From Salvator merianae (taxonomy: Eukaryota > Chordata > Lepidosauria > Squamata > Teiidae), in the NCBI GenBank assembly GCA_003586115.2, contig QVOM02000029.1, positions 25,528,016 to 25,592,015 on the forward strand: 64,000 nt of DNA, read 5' to 3'. Numbering within the stretch: position 1 is the stretch's first letter; each line of letters starts with the position of its first letter. The translations under genes and the position numbers were made by a program. Shown here in pieces: positions 1 through 11,577 of the stretch. The notes beneath the pieces are model-generated. The model was given only the letters and a program-made list of their open reading frames with translations. It had not been told where the DNA came from and made no database searches.

Positions 1-1479
1 TACTAATGCTGTTATTTTTAGATATTCTGGAATAAAGGACTCCCAGGAGAGCTTTATTCTGGAATATTTACGCTTTATTATAGAATATCTGAAGCAGTGG
101 AATAAGTAACATCTGGATGCAGCGTTTGTGTTCATTTGAATTCTGAAGTAACTTCATTTTTCCCTAAAAAAATTAGCTCCTGGATTTTGTAATGCAATAA
201 TTAGAAGAACTGATGAGATTTTTATACACTCTAGTCCTTTGCCAACATCAAAACAGCTAGATAAATAGTATAAATGCATCTTTTATTAGACAGTATGAGG
301 ACACTCATTGCTCTGTTAAGACCTACTTGGGTTGAAGGGCATAGACAACTCCTGATTGCCTAGGGCTATGTTTTCTATCACATTGAGAAGAACAAGATGC
401 ACATTGTTGTTTCTTTGTATTTGGTGAACATAAGAAAGTAGGTTAGGTGTTACCTAACAGACTACATAAAACTGAATTAGAAATCTGAGGATGGAGGAGT
501 AAGCCCCTGACAAAGTTAAAATTAGAGTTGAGCACAAAGACATTTGAATGCTCCTTGTTTTCTCCAGAACACCTTTCTTGATTGTTCTGTAACAGACCCA
601 CATTCAACCAAATTGTGGCAAGATCCACACAGGAAGGGGAGGGGTGTTATAATTGTACCACTTTTCTCCCTAGGTATTAATAATAGCTACGCCTGTAGTG
701 CTATTCTTAATGTGGTTGCATGCAGCCCCCTATCAAGATCACAGCTAGGAAATTTCCAACTTTGATTATGAAGGTTAGGGGCAGGGCAACAAAACATAAA
801 ATGGCCCCATGGACCATTTTGCATGTTTTATGAGGCCACCAAAGAGACAGGTAAGTTCCTATTCACAACCCCATAAAGACCTTGTCCATATCCTGTCTAT
901 ATCTATCTCTAAAAACTACTAGTAGTTTTGGGGTTGTGTCTAAAGATTACTCATCTGTGGTTCCTGTTAACCTGGAGGAGGGTTTTGCAAGGAATGCCAC
1001 AGGTTCCAGGCTTGTGATCTATGTTCATTAAGATATTTATTAATGATTTGGGATGTACGGCAAGCAAAATCATTAACAAATTTGTGGATGACACATAATT
1101 GGGTGGGATAATAAGTAAGAATCAAAATGTAAAATGATCTTGATAAGCTAGAAAGTAGATTGAAAACAGAACTGAATTCAGCAAAGAAAAATACTAAATT
1201 GTATACTGTAAATGGGGAGCTACGGTGCATCCACTCCAGCAGGACATTTTAGAGTGTTCTTACAAAACCCAACCCATTACTAATGGAAGCCCTACTCAAG
1301 CCTCAAAAGCAGCCAGCTTTTAAAGACACTGGCAGCTTCCATAAGGTCTTATGGATTATGCCAGCTTTCATCTGGGAATGCTGACTCTGTACTCCAGTGC
1401 TCTCCTTAGGAAGCACAGCCTCCTAGTTTGTCGACTGCATGGGCCTCTTGGCTTGAGGGTTCCCAGGCATGAAATCTTT
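1..1479. other. Unannotated AT-rich DNA
   Basis: No exon, RNA gene or clear transposon protein was recognised. Short open frames on both strands lack family motifs and look like chance. The stretch ends at the left terminus of a GGGCC-type MITE. Confidence 0.5.
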
Positions 1480-1984
1480 GGGCCTGTTCTCACTTTATGC
1501 TAGAGAACTGTCAGGGATATTCATTAGTCACATGCCTCTATACTTTGCAGAGGACCACATGATTGGAAAAAGACTCCAGCTACTCCCAATTGCAGCTAGC
1601 TGTGGACCCCTAAATTGTGCTCTACAACTTGACTAGGAGCAGCTAGCCTGCTCCTGGACAAGTGTATCTGCACCCACTTCCATGAGCAAATGCATGGCTG
1701 GGTAGCGCACCACAACTGTGTCTATGTGATTGTGTAATCGTTCCTGCACATCCCTGTGCATTCCGCAGCACTGCCGGTCACCATGGTAGTGACTGGATGC
1801 TTCCCAGCCACTGTCATGGTGAAGATCTGGAGCAGGATTCCAGCATTTGCAGTGTGAATGCTGGTATCCTGCTGGTATTCCTGTCTAGGGTCGCACAGTG
1901 CAGACAGTGTCTGCACTGTGTGGTCCATCCCATGCTAAAACAAGATAGTGATCCTGTTCTAATATGGCAAGTGCAAAAACACCC
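1480..1984 (+). mobile_element. GGGCC-ended MITE, family D copy 1
   Basis: A 505-bp non-coding element begins GGGCCTGTTCTCACTT and ends AAGTGCAAAAACACCC, an imperfect terminal inverted repeat. A near-perfect hairpin lies at 1894-1920 (arms CACAGTGCAGAC and GTCTGCACTGTG). The same structure recurs at 5711-6974 and, shortened, at 8361-8453 and 29833-30097. The flanking triplets (TTT and AAT) do not match, so no target-site duplication is claimed. It encodes no transposase and would depend on one supplied elsewhere. A PIF/Harbinger-like origin is inferred from related 3-bp-TSD elements in the window and is not proven. Confidence 0.7.
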
Positions 1985-2484
1985 AATGTCTCCAGGTTTG
2001 GGTCTGTTCCAGCTGCCACCATGCAGTCAGGCTGCAGTGACTCAAGAAGTCCATGTAGTCCTCAGACTGGCAACATTTTCCTAGGTTTCAGGAACAACCT
2101 TCTTCCAAGTCCATTACCAGGCATGCCATGGAATTTCCTTCAGCCTACAACTTTGAAGCAGGGGAAATTTTGTTCTTCCTCTCTGAAGATAGGCTGAGAC
2201 ATTGCTGCCATAATGTGGATGGCTGTGATTGCTGGGGAATGGGTACCATACTGAACACCGAAGTGTGTGGTGTGGAAGTTGCTGTATAGTCTCCTAAACC
2301 AAAGGTAGTCACACAGTCATTATTGTTTTGCCCTAGTTCTGTGGCCTCTGGAATATAGGTGAGTGCATCGAAGCACTTGTTACTGCATTTGATCTGACAT
2401 TCTGTACATGCTTAGGGATACATGAGATCTATTAGCATTGATCTTGGCCCATCCTGTCCCAATAATCACAAACATGTAGTAAAT
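1985..2484. other. Unannotated intervening DNA
   Basis: No recognisable gene or repeat terminus was seen between the MITE and the next interspersed repeat. Confidence 0.4.
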
Positions 2485-2790
2485 AACTCAGATAGCATAC
2501 CAATTGAAGCAGGATCCTTATTTTGAAATTTACTGACTCTTAGGGTGATTCCACACTGACTGGCAAGTCTACTAGGAGCCTTCCTTTCACACACTGGGCC
2601 TCCCTTAGGCTGCACCAGCTGTAGAAGGGAGGCTTCTAACATGTTTGCCCTTAGATACTTAGGTTCCTTTAGAAAAGCAGGGAATCAGAATTGAGACGGA
2701 GGGATTCTAAAAGAAAATTATGATGTTGCACATTGCATATTCACAGGAAAGAAACAGGTGTGAGATGCTGCCACTTGCACCACATCCCAG
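2485..2790. repeat. Interspersed repeat R1, copy 1
   Basis: This stretch shares an ordered series of words with 50968-51180: AGATAGCATACCAATTGAAG, then GCAGGGAATCAGAA, then TGATGTTGCAC, then an AGGAAAG(A/T)AACAGG block. The two copies are in the same orientation but differ by insertions and deletions; copy 1 has extra sequence near 2546-2660. The family is not identified. It could be a LINE or LTR non-coding part, and similarity may extend to about 3190. Confidence 0.5.
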
Positions 2791-3296
2791 AAAGATAGGA
2801 GAAAGAAAGATACCTTTCCATAAAGAGTGAATGTAGGCCTAAGGGTGTGTTGAGGCCCTTCTTATAGTGCAAAATGTTTGAGGTGTACTTCAGACAAATA
2901 CTCTGCAAGCAAACCCCGAACAAAGACAAGACAAAATCGTAACTTCCAGGAACCAGTTTTTCTGGTAGAATGACAAAAGCCAGATAATCATGGAGCAGAA
3001 CAGCTAAATTTATCTGCAAATGAAGCAAGATTTTACAGTATCCTGGTGGAGGATGTGCTTTGAAGTAGGGCTGACAAGATGGGATTAATATAATGAAAAA
3101 AGCGTTGCAGCAGCATCTTTTGCAGAAATTGTGTGTTGAGAGGGATGGAAGCCAACTTGTGCTTTTATATCCACCCATGTTTCTGGAGTCTCATGGCTCC
3201 TGCTTTTTTTCTTTCCCCGGAAGGTAGCCTAGCTATCCAACACAAGAACCATAGTATTGTACATTCTGGGATGGGGCGAGGTGAGGGGTATATTGT

Positions 3297-3332
3297 ATCA
3301 TATATATATGTATGTAGATGTATGTGTGTGTG

Positions 3333-3383
<51 letters not shown>
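3297..3383. repeat. (TG)n/(TA)n microsatellite
   Basis: A mixed TATG/TG tract runs into an uninterrupted TA run of over 40 bp. The tyrosine/isoleucine-rich open frames across it are artefacts of the dinucleotide repeat. Confidence 0.95.
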
Positions 3384-3386
<3 letters not shown>

Positions 3387-3559
3387 TTGCACATTCCTGC
3401 TCTTCCTGGGAAACTGTGTTATGATGGACTCACCTGCATGAAAAGTGGGTTCCCAAATGAAGGTACAGGGCTATTTTGTGCAGTTTGGTTAGGATGTGAT
3501 TTAAAAGAGCAGAGGTGAGAAAGCTTTTCTGTCCTTGAACACTAAGGGTAAATATTTCC

Positions 3560-4005
3560 TTCATATACCAAATATGCACAAGAAAACATACAGAAACTCG
3601 AAGTGTCCATGGCAATTCCAACATAGCTCCCACATACACAGTAAAGGTTAAATCCCAGAGTATCACTGTCCTGACGAAAAGAACTCCGAACTCAAGTTTT
3701 CTCGAAATAGTAATATTTCTTGCCTTGTCTGGATGCTTGCTCCTGGGATCAATCTTGTTCGGAATGCCCACCATCCAAGTGTGCGGGCAAAACCAGGCTG
3801 AAAATGTCCACTGCACAAGCATGGCGGGGGGGCAATGCTGGTGCACTTCTGTGTATTTTGTGCCACTGGGACACCCAGAAGTGTCCACTATGCCATTGCA
3901 GGAGCAAGCACTAGACACAGTGAGTGCCAAGGCTTGTAGCTTGCCCTGTGATTTTGCCCTGCCATTTGGCAGAGATGGCAAGGGACAACTGTGGGATCTA
4001 AAATA
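3560..4005 (-). repeat. Interspersed repeat R2, copy 1
   Basis: The reverse complement aligns over some 300-400 bp with 50210-50612. Shared words in order include CTGGATGCTTGCTCCTGGGA, GTGCACTTCTG(T/A)GTATTTTGT, GGAGCAAGCAC and CCTGCCATTTGGCAG(A/G)GATGGCAAG. No coding motif was recognised. The 183-aa minus-strand open frame inside it has no known family features and is not called a gene. Element class unknown. Confidence 0.6.
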
Positions 4006-4010
4006 ATCTC

Positions 4011-4949
4011 ACATTTTCCTCTTGCCACCTGGAGGTAGCCCTTAGTCTGCACACAGGAATTTCACTCCAATCCTAATTTATTGTAATACAGAACAAATTA
4101 TGCCATTCTTCAACCTACTACTTAGAGAAAGTGGTTGCTGATGCCTTTTTGGACTGGTGGGCAAGACTGCTGAGAAGAAGTGGCACTAGAGACCATAGTA
4201 AGTAGAACTAATGGTAGATGAAACATTTACAGGGCTGCATTTTTATGTAAATCCACATGATAATAAACTAAATCAGATGTAATTGATCATGCACACATTA
4301 TTTAACCCTGACCTGGAAACACGAATTAAGGAAAAAAAGGAGAGTGACCACAAACTCTGAAATACCGGGTATTGTAGCATTTTGCTTTTTTGGGACAGCC
4401 ACTCCTGTTTATAGGTCATAGTTCAAGGCCTTTGTTAAAACAATAAAATAGTTCTCCAGTTTTCATAAAATGAAGAAGGTGGTTCCCACATCATGACTTA
4501 ATACCCCTCTCTGCAGTGATTGCAATAATTGGAGGCAGTCATGATGCCAACAGCACTTGCTGTTGCAATTAGATGTTCTCTTTGCTAGCCAGAGACTATG
4601 CATTCTGGATACGTGGGAGCTGGCTGGATTAGAGGGGCTCAAGGTAGCCCAACCGTCCCAGCAAACTGTTTATAAAGCTGCCATACAAGTCAGTTTTGTT
4701 GCAGCCAGAACCAGCACGTTATCACCAAGGATTCAGAATCTGGGCCAACTGGCTGTGCTGTTTAGGCAGTTCTCCATTTGGCTCATGGTAGCTTAACGGC
4801 TGCTGCAGGTTGAATCAACAGAACAGGGCTGTGTTAGAATAGAACATCCCACTCTGAGGTCATTTTCTCCCATTCCTTACCTCAGGGCAGCAACAGGGGC
4901 TTCCAGCTAGATTGTAACAGGGAGATTTGAAGATACCAGCCTGGGGGCA
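4011..4949. other. Unannotated DNA
   Basis: No gene, RNA or repeat boundary could be supported here. Confidence 0.4.
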
Positions 4950-5385
4950 ATGTGTAGACACTGCCAGAAGTTTGCTGCCAAAAGAAGGGGGAAAAAGCCT
5001 TTTATATCATTCCCTGAATCAGTTTATGCTTATGTTTGTTCAAATAACTGGAATTACATGGTGCCAGAAATGCTTGGAGAAGATTGGATTGAGATGGATC
5101 AGCTGAAGCCTCAAGGCAACTTGGTGTTTGAAGGTAATTTTGTAGAGAATTGCAGAAGGTGAGAGGAAAGATTTCAGCTATATTGCATAGCTAGTGGAGC
5201 TGACAAGAAAAAAAAAATAGAGACCTTTAACTTGCTGCATGTTTTTGAGAAACATGATACAAATATAGTTAACACCTTCCAGTTTGTTGAAGAATCAGAC
5301 GAATACAATCTACATGGCTTATTTGATATTTTCAAAAGCTGTTTGCAGCCTAGTAAAAATTTAAAAGTGCGTACTGGCTAGTTAG
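4950..5385 (+). pseudogene. Ty3/gypsy-like retrotransposon gag fragment
   Basis: An open frame from 4950 to 5162 ends in a stretch (from the ATG at 5094) starting MDQLKPQGNLVFEGNF, which resembles the conserved start of vertebrate Ty3/gypsy gag proteins, where an N-W-R-R/K-F run normally follows. After an in-frame stop and a frameshift near an A-run at 5208, the homology resumes with a leucine-rich LLHVFE segment, an NTFQF segment and a C-x-P-S-K-N motif near 5348-5370, matching the usual C-N-P-R-K-N spacing. In intact elements gag forms the intracellular particle that packages element RNA. No zinc knuckle, protease, polymerase or flanking LTRs were found, so this is a dead 5' fragment. Assignment rests on remembered family pattern. 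Confidence 0.6.
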
Positions 5386-5710
5386 CAAAAAGCTGTGTGG
5401 CTGCCTGCTGTTGCACATAATGCACCACTTGAAAGTGCAGTGGTAAGGTAGCAGATGGAAGATGATGCATGGTTGGGGAAGGCTACTCAATGGAGAACAG
5501 TGAAAGGCTGGCGTGTGATAATAAGAGGCCAGGGTGTAATAAGGGGGGTAGAGTGTGATTGGGGGAGGCTAGGGAATAATTGAGGGGAAGTTGCATGCTC
5601 ACTGTGGAAGGATGTGAGGATGGGACACCATGGCAGGAGATTGGGGCACATTAGCAGAAGGATGAATGTGCAAGGGAGGTTTCCAAATTGTTTGATGAAC
5701 CAGACATCAC
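5386..5710. other. Unannotated DNA after the gag relic
   Basis: A purine-rich stretch with loosely repeated GTGATTG/GGGGAGG words at about 5470-5660 and no coding signal. Confidence 0.4.
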
Positions 5711-6974
5711 GGGCCTGTTTGCACTTGCTACTGGCAAGCACTGAGAATACTTCCTAGTCAAGTGCTTCTGCCACCGGCATAGCGAGGGTGGGACGGGGGG
5801 GCGGAGCGCCCCGGGTGGTGCGTTGTCCGGGGCGGGCGGCCCATGGAGCCAGACCCCCGCCCGCCGGCGCCCTCGCTCGCCGCCCCGGGCGGCCACGCTT
5901 GTCGCCCCGGGTGGCCCGCCCTGCGGCAGCCGCACTCGTCGGCTCGTTGCCCTGGCCCGCCCGGAGGCGGCTGCACTCGTCGCCATGGCCCGCCTGGCAG
6001 TGGACGTGCTCGTCGCCCAGTCCCGCGGCAGCCGGCAGCAGTCGGGCTCGTCGCCCGGCCTGCTGGCATGCTTGTGGGTGGAGCCAGCGAGTGCGCATGT
6101 GTGCAGGCAGGGCCATCGAGGCTGCTGCCGGGCGGGCCGGGGCGAGGAGGAGTGCGGCCGTCGCCGGGCGGGCCGGGGCGAGGAGGAGCCAGGCCGGCGC
6201 CGGGCGGGCCGGAGCAAGGAGCGCGGCCGGCGCCGGGCGGGCCGGGGCGATGAGCGAGGCCCCCACCGGGCGGGCTGGGGTGATGAGCGAGGCCCCCGCA
6301 GGGTGGGCCGGGGCGAGGAGCAAGGCAGCCACTGGGCGGGGTGATGAGCAGGGCATGAGCGCTCGCTGGCCCCGCCCATACGCATGCGCACTCGCTGGCC
6401 CTGCCCCTAGACCCAGGCGTCACTGCTGGCCCCACCCCTAGCCCCGGGCGTCAAAGTGGCTAGCTACGCCAGTGGCTTCTGCACTTTGCAGAGGCCCGAG
6501 TGGCTACGAGCAGGCTACATCTGCTCCTGATTGCTACTACCTATGGAGCATTAACTAGTGCTCCACAATCTTTCCAGGAGGTGATAGTCATCTCCTGGTA
6601 AGGTGCATTCCCACCTACCTGTTTGTGAAAAGTTCAGGCCAATGTGACACAGTCATTACGCAAGTGCAATTGGGCCACATTGCATGGCCTGCTCACATAG
6701 GCCCAATCACGCTGGCATGATCAGCTGATTGTGTCTGAGCATGCCTGAGTGTTGCACAGGTCTGATGGTCACCATGGCAGTGATTGGACACTTCCCAGAT
6801 GCTGCCATAGTGAGGATGGAACACAGCTACTGGCGTTTGCACCGTGAATGCCAGTAGCCAGCTTCAGGTCTGCTTTCTGGCCCTGCAGTTCAGACCATGT
6901 ATGCATTGCATGGTCAATACCATGAAAGAATGAACTAATTAGTCTGTTCTACCATGGTAAGTGCAAAAACACCC
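5711..6974 (+). mobile_element. GGGCC-ended MITE, family D copy 2, split by a hAT-like element
   Basis: The left end is GGGCCTGTTTGCACTTGC and the right end TAAGTGCAAAAACACCC. After removing the 703-bp insert at 5772-6474 and its duplicated octamer, the host is about 553 bp, close to the 505 bp of copy 1. The internal order matches copy 1, including ACTTTGCAGAGG and the CACCATGG(C/T)AGTGA(T/C)TGGA block. Flanking triplets are CAC and CAT, a near match. It encodes nothing. Confidence 0.75.
5772..6474 (+). mobile_element. CpG-rich hAT-like MITE, family C copy 1
   Basis: The element runs from CACCGGCATAGCGAGG to GCTAGCTACGCCAGTG; the ends are imperfect inverted repeats. It is flanked by an exact 8-bp duplication GCTTCTGC (5764-5771 and 6475-6482), the TSD length of hAT transposons. 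The unoccupied site is visible in family D copy 1 near 1532-1551. The interior is extremely GC- and CpG-rich and consists of degenerate tandem units built on GGGCGGGCCGGGGCGAGGAG, with inverted blocks. Overlapping frames of 200-246 aa on both strands are low-complexity Ala/Arg/Pro/Gly translations, not a transposase. It may behave as an orphan CpG island. Confidence 0.85.
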
Positions 6975-8360
6975 CATAACTACCACTTGTTTGAGTAATT
7001 ATCTGTGTAACTACTACTTAGGGGAATACATTGTCAACCATGTACCTTGCAAGAGGTATCATACTTTGACATCCTTGCATTCTGTGTGGGCCTATGGATA
7101 TCAGGCTCTGACAGAAAGGAAGATAATAGAAGGGTTGGTCATGTCTTTGAGCCCGGCAGTGAAACTATGGCCTCTTAGAAAATTTGTCATGGGACATGTC
7201 CATGTTCATCCCTGAAATATGATTCATCATAGCGAGGTGCTTTATAATTAACCCATCATTTGAATCTGCTCTTGATGATGAGTTATTGAGTAAAAGTTGC
7301 TAGAGACATTTCCATTTATTTATTTTTTTCTTTGTTTGTATCAGGGTGCTGTGGGAAGTAGTAGGTTAAATTAGGGCGTCCACTACTTAAACAATGAACT
7401 ACATGTCTTCTTCTTTTCCTCTGGAAAAATGAACAGTGGTTATTTTCTAGGGCTGCTGTACTGTAGCAGTAGTGTAGATATCCAACGAAAAGTGACAGAA
7501 CTCTAGGGAGTATATAAATAGTCCAGACACAAACACATCAGCATATGAACAGAGACATGCATAGAGGGTTTTAATTGTTTTTGTGTGTAGGGAAATAAAA
7601 ATTGGCTTAGAAAGCTAACCATGAGGGGTGGGTGAGACAAAGTTTTTTCATAACGTATTAAGGGAGAATCATTTAATGATATTAGTTCCAAGCCACAGGA
7701 TAGAATGTTAGTATGTCTACTCCCTATTAGAATAGACCACTATAACTGTATTAGCACTTCTCACATTATACTGGAGTAACAAAACAGTAACATATTGAGG
7801 AAGAAAATGCAATGTTTGCGTGAGATGTTGCAGAGATTTTTCTAAGTTCATGTTCAGATTGTTGAGTCTTCATAGGATTTCAATCATATGTTCTGAACAC
7901 ACATAAAATGATGAAATCCTGAAAAGGTTTTTAAGTATCGTCCACAAAATTTCTACCCGATGAGGAACATCCCCAGGTAAATGAGAGAACAAGATAAATA
8001 CCTCCTTATTTCTTGTGTTGTGATTCATTTCCTCTGCAGAGGTACAGCAGTATTTTTGAGAACATCTGAAAGAAACTTTTGTTGCAAGCAGTGCTCTGGG
8101 TTATACTGGGAGGGAGAAAATAGCTCACCCAGGCAACTAACTCACCCAGGCAAAGCAGGATCTTTGGAGGGGGGGAGGATTTTAAAAATGACAGTTCACC
8201 CAAGTGAACTGAAAAACAAAGAGGGGTAAAAGGGAAATATTTTTAGACCCAGGATTCTTTGAAAACAGTGATGAAACTTTATTAAAACCCAGTAAAAAGA
8301 CTTGAATCCAGAAAGACTGGCAATAATCAATGCAATTTGCCAGAATTAGCTGATATCACA
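6975..8360. other. Unannotated DNA
   Basis: AT-rich sequence with no recognisable exon, RNA or transposon terminus. A short purine-rich patch lies near 8110-8230. Confidence 0.4.
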
Positions 8361-8453
8361 GGGCCTGTTTGCACTTTCCACCCTAGAATGGGCTAATTAG
8401 CCCATCTAGGATGGAACAGAACCCATCGTGCAGACACCGTCTGCACGATGGGG
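8361..8453 (-). mobile_element. Terminal fragment of a family D MITE
   Basis: It begins GGGCCTGTTTGCACTTTCC and contains a perfect 13-bp-arm hairpin at 8423-8451 (CCATCGTGCAGAC ... GTCTGCACGATGG). In family D this hairpin sits near the right end, so this is the end of a reverse-oriented copy whose remainder is missing. Reverse-oriented copy 29833-30097 has the matching order. Confidence 0.6.
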
Positions 8454-8960
8454 CCTAAAAAAATACCTCAAGCCGGCTACTGGGATTTGTGGGTAGATTA
8501 TTGTCAGGTAAAAGACTTCGTAGCAGAGTTCACAGCAGAATGTGCTAGGTTAACAGGTACATTTGCAACCTTCCCAGTATCTCTTCCTCATAGAAGCACA
8601 CACATGCCAGGTAACTTTCACATGGAAGGTCTTTATTCTTCGGTTGCAAGAAATTAAAGTATATACAAGTAAATCAAATAATCAAGTCGTCCCAACCATA
8701 AGTTTCCCTTAACGCTCTCCCACACAACAAAATACAACTCTACACACCCAGCCAACAACTGCGATATTGCAGAGCAATTAAATGGCTTCAGACGTCTTAT
8801 CTTAGGATAAACATCACGAGTTTTCATACCAAATGTACAAATTGGATGCAGCTTCTACCTGGGAGCATCTTTTACAAATTATACTTTTTTAATCAGGAAA
8901 GCATGTATAGATATTTATACATATCTCAACGTTCTTCTTAAGATGGGCTTCCTCCTGCCT
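8454..8960 (-). other. Possible decayed LTR-like sequence
   Basis: On the minus strand an AATAAAGACC polyadenylation-type signal lies near 8630-8640, within sequence resembling a retroviral R/U5 region. No paired LTR, primer-binding site or protein fragment was seen. It may equally be ordinary unique DNA. Confidence 0.2.
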
Positions 8961-9379
8961 TACCTATGTAGATGTCTCTGATCTAAGCCCATTTGCTTTA
9001 GGCAGAGGCAGAATATTTCGCAATAATTCCTTGTCCATTTTTAATCAAGGCCTGGGTCTCCAAGATGGATTTTGGTGAGCAAAGATAGATTCAGGTCTCA
9101 CACAGATCCAGGCTTTCTAGTCTAATTTCCTTTACTTGCAGCCTATGTGCCAATTATGTTTATGATGATAGTGTCCAGTTCTGTGTTCCAGAGATGTCTG
9201 TACCTTGGTAGAGCCCTGTCTTTGATAGCACAGCACTCTGGGACCTTAGGATTATGGGTAATATCACATTTTCTGCACTTACCTTTAATTATTAATAGAA
9301 GTCCTCATAGTCAACTTCTGGGCCTCATCTGTGAGGCCCCACCCACCACTGGTATGTTCCATCCACGCTCAATGGAGTG

Positions 9380-9412
9380 TAATCCTGATCAGGGAGGTCC
9401 TGATCAGGATTA
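9380..9412. repeat. Perfect 12-bp inverted repeat
   Basis: TAATCCTGATCA and its exact reverse complement TGATCAGGATTA are separated by nine bases. A further TGATCA follows downstream (9455-9462). It may be the core of a very short foldback element; no outer boundary was found. Confidence 0.6.
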
Positions 9413-9769
9413 AAGGTAAACCTCAATATTGAGGTGTACTGGTAGATCAGAAGGTCCTGATCAAAAACATGGAGTCATGCAGAAGACACATCTCCATGTA
9501 CAAGACTACTGGGAGACCCATTTTGACTAAATGGAGAAGTGCAGAGATAACTGTGGGAATTGAGAAGCTACCAAAAAAAACCCACATCTTCTTGGAATGT
9601 GTGTGGCTTGGTAAAACAGAGATATAAAATGCTGGGAACAAATAGATAAGCAATGTCCAACTTGCAAAGTTAAAAATTTGGTAGTAGGCTGAAAAGCTTT
9701 CTTGTTGCTAGCTTCTTCTGTTACAAGTTTCTCTTGAGGCCCTCTGTTGCACAGAGCTTAGAATTTGAT

Positions 9770-9990
9770 AGGTTTTGAGTGATGTGATACCTACTTTGCA
9801 TTGTAAGATGTAATTGGTTAATCATATATGAATATGTATGCCTAAATCACGCCTGCCATTATCTGCTCATATTTCATCATTTTATATAAGCATACTTTAA
9901 GAACTACAAGGTGTGAGACTTCATTTTGTTTTTTTGCAATCAGGTTGCCCTAGCACGCTAGATCAATAAAACTGCTGCAAAATGTGGAAG
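9770..9990 (+). other. Possible solo-LTR fragment
   Basis: A TATATAAGC TATA-like motif (about 9883-9891) is followed about 80 bp downstream by AATAAAACTGCTGC (about 9965-9978), the promoter-to-polyadenylation spacing of a retroviral LTR. No second LTR or internal gene was found, and TG/CA termini with a duplication could not be fixed. Confidence 0.3.
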
Positions 9991-11397
9991 CACCATGCCA
10001 GTGAGTGTCCAATCCCTCAATAGCATTAAAGTGTGAACAGATCTTCTGTCTGTATTGGACTAGTGCTATTGTTCCATTGTTCCCTATTCTAGTTTACTGG
10101 CAAATCCAGTTGAAGATGTTTCTGATCATTCCATGCTGTTCATTCCAGTCCAGTTATCAGTGCCTTTGCACCTGGTCTGGAACAAGTAGAAAGGGAGCAT
10201 TTGGGAATCAGTGTAACATTGTGACATCAGTGTGTCACCACCACAGTCCCATCTTCAAAGTCTAAGCAACTTCTCTGAAGATCATTATCAGAACCTCACC
10301 ATGAACAAAGGCATGCAGTTTTCAAACACTCTTCTGTTCAGCCCCACTTTGGGGCACCAGACATGATATAGGAGCAGCAGGGGCCTGGGTCATGATTCAG
10401 AACAGCTATAACACATTTGCTATGCTGCCAGATTGGGCTGGGACAGACACCATTCCCACCCTCCCAAAGCAGACAGCTCTCATGTCTTATTCCCGAAGCA
10501 GAGCAGATTGGAATAACTGAACTGCTCCAGGCAAGGTGAGTACAGAAATGGACTTAGATTTCACTGACCTAAAAAGCATGGCCAAAGGACACAGGTATAA
10601 CAGGTCATAGATTCCCTGTCCTCTTTAAGACTATTAAGAGTACAGACAAAAATATCCAGTTCTGAATGTAACCTTGGGAATTCTTTCTGCAATTTGGTAT
10701 ATGTGTATGTTAAACACATAATTTTTCACCAAGGCATTCCTAGGGTGACAGTTTTCATTGTAAACTAATTATATTAAACTAATTACATTCTCAGGTAAAT
10801 GGGTATAGGATTACAGTATTTAAAGTTTGTGATATTCATCCACAATGTTATGCTTTGGGTACTATCATGTCTACCTTTGGCTGCAAATCAAGAATGTTGT
10901 CCTTGCTTCAGTGCCTACAGCAGTCACTTCTTCATAAAAATGTGCCAGGTGACAATATTTCTCCATGTGATGAAAAGCAGTATCTCCACATGATTTCCAC
11001 TAGGCCTGTCAAAAATATTATATACCTAATTTCTCCCAGTCAAAATGATTGCAAGCTGATTCCAGTGCTGTCTGCAGGATGCTTTCAAAGAGTAAAAACG
11101 GTTGTTCTGGTGGGTGCATCAACTTGTTCAGCTTAACTGGGCTCTCAAGTTCTCTGAATAGCAGGGATTTAGACTTGAATTAAAACTGCCTCATATGGTG
11201 ACACAAGTCACTGAAATGTGTGACAAGTGGTCAAATATAAAGACTCAAGAGTTTGGTTGGATCATGCTTCATAAAACACCTCATAATAGATTTCAAGTAC
11301 CAAGATTGTTTTTAAACTCTGAAGCTTATCACAGACTCAGAGTGCTGGAAGAGATCTTCCTCAAAATAATGACTGCCTCAACAATAGCTTAGACTAT
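9991..11397. other. Unannotated DNA
   Basis: No coding domain or repeat terminus could be supported. Open frames up to 93 aa lack recognisable motifs. Confidence 0.4.
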
Positions 11398-11577
11398 GGC
11401 CCTTTCTGCACTTGGCCTTATTGTGGATTATATCCCAGAATAGGGACCTGCTATGCACATGCTAGTGCAAACTATGAAAGGTCTTGCCCAGGGTCTACCA
11501 TAGTCTGCACTAGCATGCAGATGGCAGGTCCCTATTCTGAGATATAATCTGGAATATGTCCAAGTGCAGAAAGGGCC
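11398..11577. mobile_element. 180-bp palindromic MITE, family G, complete copy
   Basis: Ends GGCCCTTTCTGCAC and GTGCAGAAAGGGCC are perfect inverse complements. The element is flanked by TAT on both sides (11395-11397 and 11578-11580), a 3-bp target-site duplication. Much of its length is an imperfect palindrome (GGATTATATCCCAGAATAGG against CCTATTCTGAGATATAATCT), so a single strand could fold on itself. Other copies are at 43080-43901 (carrying a nested insertion) and 59607-59745 (internally deleted). The TATGAAAGG site at 11473 is the unoccupied equivalent of the insertion point of the element at 43158. Confidence 0.85.

Noticed and set aside
3133..3518. Frames with a repeated tyrosine-isoleucine stretch
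   Set aside because: Translation of a (TA)n microsatellite.
3430..3981. A 183-aa minus-strand frame
   Set aside because: Lies in an interspersed repeat whose second copy at 50210-50612 does not keep the frame; no domain recognised.
5754..6441. Several overlapping open frames of 173-246 aa on both strands
   Set aside because: They are low-complexity Ala/Arg/Pro/Gly translations of a GC-rich tandem repeat inside a hAT-like element; no transposase or other domain is present.
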